DNA from: Vespula vulgaris
Lineage: Eukaryota; Arthropoda; Insecta; Hymenoptera; Vespidae
DNA: 64,000 nt
Assembly: GCF_905475345.1 (NCBI RefSeq)
Contig: NC_066601.1
Coordinates: 4,752,001 to 4,816,000 of the forward strand
Reading direction: 5' to 3'
Shown here one piece after another: positions 26,562 to 38,100 of the stretch; the stretch's first letter is position 1; each line of letters starts with the position of its first letter. Below the pieces are notes generated by a model. That model was not told where the DNA came from, made no database searches, and worked only from the letters and a program-made list of their open reading frames with translations. The translations under genes and the position numbers were made by a program.

Positions 26562-26664
26562 GACGTCAGCCCTCCGGTGACGTCATCGTTGCTCTTAAAT
26601 AACTATAGTCGTATCGTTAGTATTTATCGAATATAATTAGCGCGATAATCGACTGGGACGTCAT
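26562..26664. promoter_or_regulatory. Cluster of CRE and half-CRE motifs
   Basis: A perfect TGACGTCA lies at 26578-26585, with ACGTCA-type half sites just before it (around 26563) and at 26657-26664 (GACGTCAT). The spacing within about 100 bases and 1.2 kb from the promoter-like segment suggests an intronic or downstream enhancer, but this is inference. Confidence 0.3.
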
Positions 26665-27167
26665 CGGGATATACTTTACGCGAAATCCGCTAAATTTCGT
26701 TATACGAAACGGTGCTTTTGTCATCTACGAGACGTATTTGCCAAGAAGGAGAAAAATTACGTAGCCGGTGCAAAATTAGGTAAATTGGGTCGAGCTGCGT
26801 TAAGCGTATTTGAAGTAGCCTCGCTCGACGATAGCAGATAATGAAGATAGAAGAAACTCGGGGAATACTTTGCTCGAGGCAAACTACGAATGTTTGCGGA
26901 GCAGAATAACTCGCGACTCGCGCGTCGACCGGATGATGTGCAAATATGCTAGATTATCGCCAAACAGGGCCCTAAGATGACTATGCAACGACGATGCCTT
27001 TTATTATTATTATTATTTTTGGTTTTTTCTTCTTTTTCTTGTTCGTACGGTCTCGTATAATGCGGCATAAAACCGGCTACGAAAGTGCGCTAGAATTTCT
27101 GACTGTCTCTTGCATAAATCATTAAAAGTGGTTCCGCACTGCAGTCCCACGACTCGAAGTAAGAATG

Positions 27168-27190
27168 TACGTACGTACGTACGTACGTAC
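27168..27190. repeat. GTAC tetranucleotide run
   Basis: Nearly six tandem GTAC units; each unit is self-complementary, so the whole tract is palindromic. Confidence 0.85.
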
Positions 27191-30054
27191 CCTTTTCTCT
27201 TCTCTTTCATTTCCTTCCTTTTGTTTTTCTTTCTTCCTTACGCGAGAGTCATTAAAAGAGACTAATTTATCGTTCGATCCTATGATCCCGTGCTTACGAG
27301 TCGTCGTTTATGAAGTATAAACTAACGAGGAAACGAAAGGGAAAGGAACGATTGAAAGAGGAGAGGAGGAGAGAGACTTTTACGTTTAAATAAACGATCC
27401 TGTATTGTGACAAATTTAATTGGTATACAACGGTTTACAAGGGATTTTTTCATCGCATCACGCCACGAATTGGTACGGGAGATGACGGAGGATATTCGAA
27501 TCGAAGAACAAGCGTGAATAAAACGCAATGACAAGTGGAATGGACAAACTGGAAGACGCTAGTTTTGTTCTCTTGCTTTAGTTTTCATTTTTCCTGTCTT
27601 CTCTTTGATTCGACACATCCATTCTCCCTTACAACGATATTAACGTTTTCTTTCTTTAAGTACGTATTTCCGTTCCGAAGGTATGTCCTACTAATTTTTC
27701 CTTTTTCTCCGCAATGCATCCTCCATACGTGTCTCTCTTCGCGATCGCGTCGCTTCGGATATTTCTTAAAAGTCATGTTAAAAGCGGGAGAGTCTCGGCG
27801 AAACTGTCAAAGGATTGAGGGTACTTTTTTTTCCTTTTTTTTGTTTTTGTTCTTTTTTTGTTTTTTCTTTTTTGTTTTTTTTTCTCTTTTAAATATCGAA
27901 GCTACATGAAGATACAACGGTGAGGAATATGTAAAATAATGTTTCATTCCATCCGCGTGTCGACTCGTACGGATGTAAGTGCGCATGCAAGTTGCGCCTC
28001 GTGTCAGTCCCCGCTTTGCTATTGGACCGATCAGGTATAATTTCCTTATTCGTCATTTTCGTTATCCCATAACGTTTACGTTTCTCTTTAAACGGGTAAG
28101 GTTGAAAATCTACACGGTCAAGCGGAGACTCTCTTACTCGCCGACGATATTTATTTCGGTGAACGTAAGTAGCTGATGCGTGAAGGAGGAACGTCGTGAA
28201 AAGAAATGATGTTGGGCTCTTAGAAAATTACATAAATTGTTTTTCGCAACGGCGCAGGGACGGTACGCGGGGATTCTCTTGATTTTTGTATCTCTCTCTG
28301 TGTTTTTATCGCATTTCATTCGTGTGTTTATTCACCAAGGTAAATAGAGGATAGAAAAAGTTTACGATAAACATCAACACGGAAATCGTTCGCGACGACG
28401 ACGAAAACAAAGACGATTACAACGCTTTGTCATTCCGAGTCGAGCGTCGAACGTAGCAGCTTCCTACGTAAGCGAGACTCTCCGAGAAGCGGAACGTTTT
28501 TCTATTTATAATGGAACAGCATTTATATTCGCTCGTGGGTTACTTCGTTGCAGCTTCTCGACTCGTCGATTTTGCACTTGTCTCGATAAGTAGGTGTTTC
28601 GTTCTTGTTTTTTGTTTTCTTTTAATAATCTTCGACGATCCTCTCGCTTACGTAATCGGACATATTTCCACTCTCGTTGCACGCACAGCAGACGAGTACG
28701 CTCGCACACGCGCGTACGCGCGGAGATAATTTGACGTTGCGTCAACGTAATCGTGACAATGTTTTTATCGCCTTTTCAGGACGAGTCTCTCCGTATCTTT
28801 ATTTTTTTTTTCGTTTTTCTTTTTTTTTCTTTGTTTTATTCTTTCTCTTATTTAAACACATCACGCACGACGTTTATCATTAGTTTTAACGATCTATCTT
28901 TAAACCGATACGTATATTATCTATCGTTTATTAATCGATGATAGATAACAATGAGTCGTAATAAGAAAATCTGACGATATGATAGTTAGTTAGATCGCAA
29001 CGCATGAAACTGGATCAAATCGATTATCCTCGATCTTTCGCTCTTCGAATGTCGGAAGAAGGAAAAAAGAAAGATCTCGCGAACGTCCCACGGAAAATGG
29101 AATCTTACTCATTTTTTCTTCGGTATAAACGACGATATTTACATTGGAAAAACGTAATGGTACTTTGTCAGATCGTACATACTTTTGACGAACAATATTC
29201 GATATTCAGTTACACACGTCGCGGCTTATGCCGAATTTATCGTTCGATCTCTTTCGTCGTTCGGTCCCCTTGCTTCGACGGATATTCCGTGAACACGGAG
29301 AAAGATAAATAAGGAAAACGTACGACGTCGTATCGCGAACGGAAACAAAAAGGTCCGCAAAAGTTTGCGTTCTCGACGATGTATCAAGTAGGTATGTACT
29401 CTACGTGCGATAGCTCGAACGGCTATAAATCAATGGATAGTATCGCGAACGCGTGGGTCCGCACGACGTAAGATATCGTCTTTTTGGCACCAACAACTCT
29501 TGGCCACGATGATTAATTTTGGAATCGGGGATCTCGACGGACCGAACCGGACCGACGTAGAATCGCTTCTTCCCTTAATTCGTGAGAAACGGAGTAATCC
29601 GGAAATCCCAAAAGAGAGAAGAAATTTTCTCTTATTTCACGACCTACATCGGACTTTCGGATCGACGCGAGATCGCATAGAAGATCGATATAGGTACTCG
29701 TACAACGCCTTTACACGATCGATCTAGACTCACTCACCCGATTCGTAATAACGCACGACGCTTCTTTCACGCTCGTTCTATTCTCTCTCTCTCTCTCTCT
29801 CTCACTCACACAATTCGCACGATCATATACATATTACCTTTAATAAACGTCTATAGGTATATATTTTTATGTAATATATAGACTATTACATTCGCAACAC
29901 ACACGCTCGACGTGATTATACACTTTGTTAGTGAAAAAATTCTCATGGATCCAACGGGGGTACGCGATTCTTTTCAAGCTCGCATTGCACAAAATAGTTT
30001 GCACCGGTATACCATAATGAAGTAGTTAATTAATTCGCAATAAGAATAACTAGC

Positions 30055-30075
30055 AATAATAATAATAATAATAAT
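30055..30075. repeat. AAT trinucleotide run
   Basis: About seven AAT units with one change, downstream of the receptor 3' end. Confidence 0.8.
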
Positions 30076-30240
30076 AGTAATAGTACATTCGTGTCACGAT
30101 CGGAGACGGTTCGTCCTCTTTCGTATTTGTTTTTTTGGCACGTGACAGCTTCTCGAGATTCTTTTCTTTTCTTTTTTTTTTCTTTGGAATCTCTTCCCTT
30201 CTCTCTGATCTCGCTGACCTTGCGATCATCGATACGCATA

Positions 30241-30266
30241 TATTCGACGTAAGCGTACGTCGAATA
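30241..30266. repeat. Inverted repeat, 11-bp arms, 4-base loop
   Basis: TATTCGACGTA and TACGTCGAATA are exact complements separated by agcg. It lies about 0.7 kb beyond the receptor polyadenylation hexamer. Confidence 0.8.
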
Positions 30267-30964
30267 ATATTATAGAGTTAATACCACCCTTTTTCTCTTT
30301 GATATCTTTCTTCGTTTTTCTTCTTCTCTTGTTAATGCGAAATGGCAGTTAATACGACGAATATCGTTTTATTATATGGTTGCACATGCACCCACCCCAG
30401 GACCATCGATCTACTATAGAATTTTCGATCTTTTCGATTTCTTTTGATTCTTCTATTTGATTCTCATACAATTATTTACAATTTACAAACGCGTTCTCGT
30501 CCGAAGACACGGGGAATAATATCGCATCTCCGAACGCTGATTCCGTTTTCGTCTCTCCGATGACACACGCTTGGCGATGAACACATCGCGAGAACACATA
30601 CCGTGTATTTCGTCCACAAACGTTGGCAGTGTTATTTCATACGAAAAGGAAGAATCCCCATAAAGCAACGTCTTTTATTACGACTCCCAGGGAATCGTAA
30701 ACGTAACGAACTTGTCCAGTATTAATTCGATCGGAAAGAAAAAGAAAAATTCCATTTAACGGTTAGTATCGAAGATTTCTCGTTGATCGGTATCTGTGCG
30801 ATTTCGACTCGTGGTTGGAAAAAATTTTGCTCTATGGGGTAGAAGAAGTACGGGTATAATTCATTGCGAAAGAGAAAGCGGAGAGACGAAGAAAACGTTG
30901 AATCTTCCTTCGGAAATTCGGCATATATTTTGGCGTTAGGTGCTCGTCTTCGTTTCTCTTTTGA

Positions 30965-30970
30965 TTTATT
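30965..30970 (-). terminator. Candidate polyadenylation signal of the receptor gene
   Basis: AATAAA on the minus strand, about 275 bases after the receptor stop codon at 31245. It is the first canonical hexamer downstream. Use is not shown by the sequence. Confidence 0.45.
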
Positions 30971-31244
30971 CAGGTGACGTACTCGGGTTTACCGTCGCGC
31001 ATGGTCCAGTGCCGCGGCGAGACCGGCGTCCAAGGAACCGCGACGTCTAGCGTCGCGACGCTCGACGTTCTTCGCGGAAACCTCGAGAAAACCTTCTTCG
31101 GACTCTTCAGAGGCGAGTCTGCGAAGGTGACGCTCCTTCTCGGTGGTCTTCTAGGTGGCGGCGGCGGTGGAGCCATCAATGGCGGCGGCGGTGGAGTCGG
31201 CAACGAAATTGCTGGTGACTCACCTGCCGAACTGTCCGAGTAGC

Positions 31245-31319
31245 TTACACCTGAGTATGCGTATTGCTGTGCACCTGGTCGCCCTCGGTAGTCCCAATCG
31301 CGTTTGCTGGGGCGTAGTA
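31245..31319 (-). CDS. GluR1: Receptor last exon: tail ending in a PDZ ligand
   Basis: Read in phase 0 from the acceptor ATGAATTTTCAG, the exon encodes YYAPANAIGTTEGDQVHSN and then THTQV followed by TAA, 24 residues. The terminal T-Q-V fits a class I PDZ ligand (S/T-x-hydrophobic), as AMPA receptor tails often carry. The same DNA is also open in another frame down to 30970, so the tail assignment rests on splice phase. Two donor-like sites (CAG|GTGTAAG at the stop codon, GGCAG|GTGAGT just after) mean further splicing is possible. Confidence 0.72.
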   Translation of the reverse strand, partial: YYAPANAIGTTEGDQVHSNTHTQV

Positions 31320-32113
31320 CTGAAAATTCATTCGTTAACGCCATTCGTTTCGTTTCGATCAATGACAAACTTTCTCGCGTCCGTGAGAAGTCGTTTCTTT
31401 GGATCGTTTGTTTGTTTTTTTTTTTTTTCTTTTGGAATTTTCCAGAAACGATGCCATTACGCATACGAGCGAAAGAACTTTCTGCAAAGTGCGTATATCT
31501 AATTTCCGATACATTCGGCCGTTTCTTTGAGAAAATTCCATTTACTTCGCACGAACGTTCCCGTCTTCTCGACGTCGACGAATCTCGAACGAATACTCGA
31601 GAGAGACCTTTTCTCTTACGTGAAAAATAAAACTAGTTTCGTGTTTGTATACATATATACTCTCTTTTTCCTTTTCTACGAAGCTTACGATCATTAAAAG
31701 CTACATGCAATGCGTCATAAAATGTTCCACTTGTGACGCGCTAAGAGCTTGCTCGAAGCCATGCGAATTATGCGCAAATAAGCTAAACTTTTCGATCTTT
31801 GCTTGGGAAAAGATTTTCAGGATATAAAGCGTGTAAAACTAAACGATATACCGTCGTCTTTTATCGAGTCATATATATACACAAAGGACAAAGGAAGGTG
31901 GACCGGTCGACGTCGTAACAAAATTCGCCTCTATTTATTTTCATTTTATAAAGTAATCGATATATCACGTACCAAAGTACATAGCACATCGAGTAAACAA
32001 ACGATAGGACGTAGAGATCGAATGGTGTAAACACAGAAAGCTCTAAAGAAAACTCATATGAATAGATAGATAGAGAAAAAGAAAGACAGAGGCAGACAGA
32101 GAAAGAGAGAGAA

Positions 32114-32176
<63 letters not shown>

Positions 32177-35100
32177 CAGTGGGATTAAAATGAACGGGCG
32201 AGAGTACTCACATATGGTCCCGGGAAAGGCGCATGCATCCTCCGTCTAACTCTGGAGTCCGTACCACTAGAGACAAAAACAAAAGTAGAACGAAATGCGC
32301 AAACGAGCAATTATACGCCTCCTGCAACCGTCGAATAAGAGAGACAGAAAAAAAGAGCGCAACACATCCAGCCAGCCGCACATTGCACGCACCGAAATCT
32401 ATTTATGCGTAATGTATACACGTATGCTAGTGATATATAAGTATATATATATTCATATATACAGTATGCAAAAGTTAAAGGGTCTTCTCGCTCCATCGTC
32501 ATCGACGTTGTACATTTTCGTCGAATTGATCATCAAGGTGTCGATCGCGACACCATCCAGAAATGTATATATATATATAACGGATATATATACTCGTTGG
32601 TCCGACCAAACGAGTGTGTGTTAACGTTTAGACGCTGCTAACTGCATGCCAAGCGTACTCTATGTGTATCTAACTTGTATATACACGCGCGCACACACGT
32701 ATATATGTATATATGTTTTCGCGTATTTCGTCGTTTTCCTTACGAAACGACACAGCGAGAGCTTGATAAAGTAATAGAAATTGTTTCTTCTCCATCGATT
32801 TAGGAATATTTCCGACAATGCCTCGTTTGCTATATACATATATGCATATATACACGAGCGTGTAAGAAATACGACACTTCCGTCAAGGTTTCATCCTCCG
32901 TTATGAGACGTTGAAGTGTTTTCGATCGGAAGAGGGAAGAAACGCTCAGTGAAAATATCTTCATCGGTACACTCATCGTTCGCAAAGGGAGCACGTATTT
33001 CTTTCACGAAATTTTTCGATCAGGCGTTTCTTTCTTCTCGTTTCGACGATTTCTACCGATCGTGTGTGTATCGTTTTGGCATTGTATGCGTGTTCGAACG
33101 AGCTATGACGCTGACTCACCCGTCCATTGTCGAAATCTCGACCACCACCGATCGTCAGCCTGGCTTTCGCCTTCATCGCGTCCGACAATGGTATCTAAAA
33201 GAAAATGGAACGAGTTTAATTTACTGGCGAGTGGTAAGTAGAACGAACGATGATCGATTCGACGAAGAAAATGATACGAGTACCTTCGCTCTGGTAGCTT
33301 CGGTGTGAGACTTGTAACAGAATTCAAGAAGGGCGACGGCCAATGCCAGGAGAAGTCCACCTATGAGAATGTAAAAGATTCCGGCGACGTTGCTGAGAGA
33401 TAATTCGTTTCTCGAAGCGTCCTGCTTGTCGCCGTGCCTGCATTCCGTTCTATCGTACCACCATCGATTCATCAACTTTGTTAATTCTCCGCTTTCCTTC
33501 AATGACAGCACGGCCAAGTTGATGGAATCCCTGGGAAATTCAAAAGAGAAAATTATTGATCTTCCGAAGGAATTTCGAACGATAGTAGACCTCGACGGAC
33601 AATACCTAACGACCGTTCCGGTTAAAGAATAAAAGACCTTTCGTACACAGGGAAAGTTCGCTCGCGACGACTTCGAGATGTATCTGGCAAACGAATAGGA
33701 GGAAGATTTGCAAATAACGAGTGGTTTCGAGAAGATCAGATTCGACCGAGTTTGCGGACCAAAGTCAAACGAGATCGATCCGCTCGATTCCACAAAAATC
33801 GAAAGGGAGGGGGAGGAAATCTTTTGAATCGAGATAAATCGACGAACGGGCTTAAAAATAGAAAGAAATAGAGTCGAGGAGAGGAGCGAAAAAAGGAAAC
33901 GGGATACGATTCATTTTTCTTACAGACGTAAACGGAATGAAAGAACGATAAATATATTTGACCGATTACGGAACGATCCAGCGTTCCTTTCAAAGTTCGC
34001 TCGTAGTCTTCCTTGTTCTTTCGAGGAAGAACGATAAAAATGGCGGTGAGCGAAATACGATAAAAGGAAGCGAAGTGCGCTTCCACGTTGAGAACGTTCT
34101 CTAAAGGTAATGATACGGAAAGAAGGATATGCACGTTTTTCTATGCTAATTGAGCGTAATGACGCGCGCCACTCTTCCCTTCTTTTCGAGGATGCAAAAA
34201 GAAATGTCGTGGCCAAGACGAAATATACTTGCTTACTTCTTGATGACGACAAAACGCCTCGTTAATCGTTTCTCCGATTCCCATCGACGAGTCCGAAATT
34301 GAGAGGAACGAATCGTGTACTCTGTGCTATCGAGGCATTCGAAATATTGACGGTAAAAGAAAAGCTCACCTCAAAGGAGAACCGAGCGGAGTCGCAACGC
34401 CGAAACCCTTGGCATCGAGATTTCGTCCGACTTTCATCGTATCGCAGGGCAATCTCTCGTTGATGTACTCGTTCTTTGGACTCTCTATCAGTAGAGCGTA
34501 CTTTCCCTTGCTCGTTCTTACTCTTCTTATCCCTTCGTCGTAAGTTTTAACGAAGACTTGTTTGCGCGAATTCATAAACTCCCACATCTTACTGTATAGA
34601 CTGATTTGAGATTTCTACGGGCAGACGGATTAGAACAATTATTATTTGTCAAATAGACGTTTAAAACGTCGCGAAGACGTATCGTTCGTCCTTGTAGATC
34701 GTACGATTACTTACTCGAAAAAAGTCCCTCGTAGAGCCGTGAGACAACGTTCCATATTGTACTTCCGTTTGCGAAGCGAGGTCTTCCGGCGAATTTATAG
34801 GAGTTACCATTCTTTCGACCGTTAGGAAGGCAGCGAGGTTAGCGGTGTAGGACGATATCAGGATTAGAGTGAAGAACCACCAAACGCTGCCGACTATTCG
34901 GCCGGATATCGACCTGCGATTTTTTCCGATTAAAATCGATCAAAATCAAAAGTAGAGACTCTACATAAATCTCGGAAAATTTTATTACTTCTTTCGTTCG
35001 TTCGTTCGTTCGTCCGTTCGTTCGTTCGTCCGTTCGTTCTCCTCTTGTCGGTCTTTCTTATAAAATAATATCAAAATTCATGGGACTCGATAAATCGTAG

Positions 35101-38100
35101 TACAAAGGATTCGTTCGAATCCGTAGAATTTTCTCCAAGTTTCGAGCCAAAAGTGAAAGACCCGTAATCCGATTATGCGAAAGAATATTCAGTCATATTT
35201 AATAACGGATGATTCTCCTTATAAGAGGAAGGGTGATCGTCGAGAAGAAAAAAGAGAGGGAGCGAGAGAAAGAGAGAAGAGGGTGTACGACGGATGCATA
35301 AGTTTCCGGAAAATTTACAATTCATATCGTAACCACGGGAATATTTAAACCATTAATCAAGGAGCCTGCCGCGTTAGATTCGTGGCGGTCGCGATGGTGG
35401 CCACTCGACTACGACGGAATGTAAATTAATTGAGACCTAGTTTCGAAATGAGCACGCGTTCGCTCGCTCTCTCCCTCTTACCCTTTTTCTCGTTCTCTTC
35501 GCATGGATGACGAACTAGGAGTGCCAGGTATGCGCACGCACTCCAAGCTCGCGTAAAAGCACGTTTTGCGAGGTTCGACGAAGGAAAAAGAGCAGCTTCG
35601 AACTTTCGACCTATATAACTCTTTCCTCGTCGAACTTTCTCAAACGCTAACGAACGTTCCTTTACTCTCTCTTTCTCTCTCTCTCGTTCTCTCTCCATTT
35701 CCTTTCTCGATCGATAAAACGAATGATCACGACATCGCGCTTAGAATTTTTGACCTTTTCCCTATTTCGTAATTTAATCGAAATCTCCAGACATCTCGGC
35801 GCTCTAAAGCTTCGGAATTGCGATCGAGAGAGAAAACGAAATAAGAGAAACGAAGGAAGAAGGTAGAAAACGCTTGAAAGAAAATCGGAACGTACGACCT
35901 CGGCAGCGCGTGTCGCGAGCAAAATTTTCATTCGAGCACGAACAACACGCTCATTTAAATGAGCGCGCTCGGCCCTCGAACGATCGCTAGCTTCGTCGTA
36001 GAACCGATTGCAAAGTTCTCCGTTGAATTATAATACGCAAGGCCAACGATAAAAAGGGGAAGAAAAAGAAACACCGGGATTTCGATCGAATCGAGGAGAA
36101 CGTCATTCGTCATTGCCTTAAATAAATAATCGACCTGTTTCGTTATACCTATTTTATTTCTTTCGCGTCATCGAGAGGAAAATTTTCTTTATCCGATATG
36201 GGTAGTGTTTTATTCATATACAGCTGATTTTTATCATCGTTCTTTTTTTCCAAAAGTCATTGCTTTCTTACGCTTTTTATACCGCATGCCAGGTTGATTC
36301 TTCGCTAATTATTCAGAAATAACGTCTTCGTAGCGATAGAAAATATGAGATCGTAGACGGGTGTACGTGTATGTGTGTTTGCGCGAAGAAGAGAAAGAGA
36401 GTATGGAACGTTTATACAGGAGATTTTAAATGCCGAAAGGGAGAGCTTTGAATTTTACTCGATTCATCCTATCAACCGAGTATACGCTCGAGTTGACTCG
36501 CTCAAAGAGAGCTATTCTCTCCTCTCGCCTTTATGTATACATTTATATGTATATGTATCTATACATATATTTCCTCTCGCTCGGCGAAAGATGAAAATGG
36601 CGGGCGAAAGACAGAAAGTCTATAATTAACTCCGCGAAGACTGTAAAGACTATTTGAAACGAGAATGGAATATCAAAAGTAAAATAGCGTACTAGACGAT
36701 ATTAATTAATCTTTTGCTCTGATATTGGAGATTTGGGTCCACTGAAAATATGCAAAAGAGTTGCAGTACGCGAGGATAGTTAATGGCGTTTGAATCAGAC
36801 GTCAAACCGTTCTGCAAGAACGCGTTTCTGGAGGATATAGAAAGGAAAAAGGTTAAGCGAGGAGAAGCTTACCTCGGTGATATGTCGCAACCTTGCTGCA
36901 TGAACGCAGCCAAGGAGAACCATAAACTATTGATGATACTGAAATCGTTGGCCATGCTGGACGTTGGTATATGCGGGGAACCTTGAGGCGTGTGAGGATG
37001 CTGAAGGCTCGGATCGTTTCTGCCGGACATGGTTGGATCACCGCCTCCGCTGATCGTCAAAACTCTCCACTCGTACGGTGAAAACCTGTGCGATCGATCG
37101 TATATGTTCAAACGAGATAGGAGAGATAGATAAATTCTCGCTATATGTCGTGGATAGGATCGAGACAAAGAAAAGCGAATAAGGAGGCAAGAAAAAGAAA
37201 TCGTCTGAAGAAAAGAGTGCGTCGTCGTCGCGTTCGATATCGACCGACCTTAACGTCGAATTAACAACGAAATTGGCTATAACACGGTGTAAGCTATCAG
37301 GATCTTTGATTCCGTTTATCGTCGGGAACCTATTTCCATCGGGGAAAGAATCACGCGAGAGATAAGGAACGCGGATATCTTGCGTTCGGTCCGAAATAAA
37401 AGCAGCGCGAATTTATCGTCGGACGGTGGCATAATATAACCACTGAATTGCGATAAATGCACGCGTAATTGCAGTGGCTGTACACGTAACTGCAGCACTT
37501 TGGCGCGCTCCTACGAAGCACCGTTCTCGTGGCAAGGAAATAAAAATACTGTCGTTTAATTACGTTCCGTATGAAAGAGAAAGGGCGAGCAGGGAGAAAA
37601 TACAAAAACGGAGACAGTGAGAGAGAGAGAGGAAGAGAGAGGGGGAATGGATACGGAAATAAAATAAGGAAAATGCGACGGACAACTATTGGAATTAACC
37701 AGGATAACTGAAGTAACCGTAGTCATTCGCCGTTAGTTCTCCATCTCTTTTCTTCGCGTCGAAGCAAAGCACGCATAGAAACGTCACGCGTTACGTCCGC
37801 TTAATATTTCAAGCGAAATCGGTACGCTGCTAGACTCGGCGAATAGAGGCAAAATCGTTGTTACGTCGACGAGATCGGTACGAGGTCTAAAACAAAATAG
37901 AAAAAAGTCCTTGCGCATATCTGCCGTATCTATTTTTGCCGTGGGGTTTATGGCCGCGATACGGTCGAACTCCTTAACAAGTCCGACTACGTGCGGACTT
38001 TATCTACTGGGGAGTAGAAGCTACTTATGTACCCTACGAGGACGCTCGGATTTTGTATTCGAGATACATAGAGGCGTACGTGTAACGGGGTAAGAGAAAG

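Larger units (their letters stand above)
25413..30960. other. No coding exon recognised
   Basis: Between the promoter-like segment and the receptor 3' end. It holds the CRE cluster, a GTAC run, long T-rich tracts (27826-27890, 28800-28850) and an AAT run, but no frame with recognisable protein features. Confidence 0.5.

Noticed and set aside
30974..31243. Plus-strand open frame with glycine runs opposite the last receptor exon
   Set aside because: It is the antisense of the proline-rich segment; no plus-strand gene context.
35100..35130. tRNA B-box-like GTTCGAATCC
   Set aside because: No matching A box, acceptor stem or anticodon arm upstream; the arm geometry is wrong for a T-arm.
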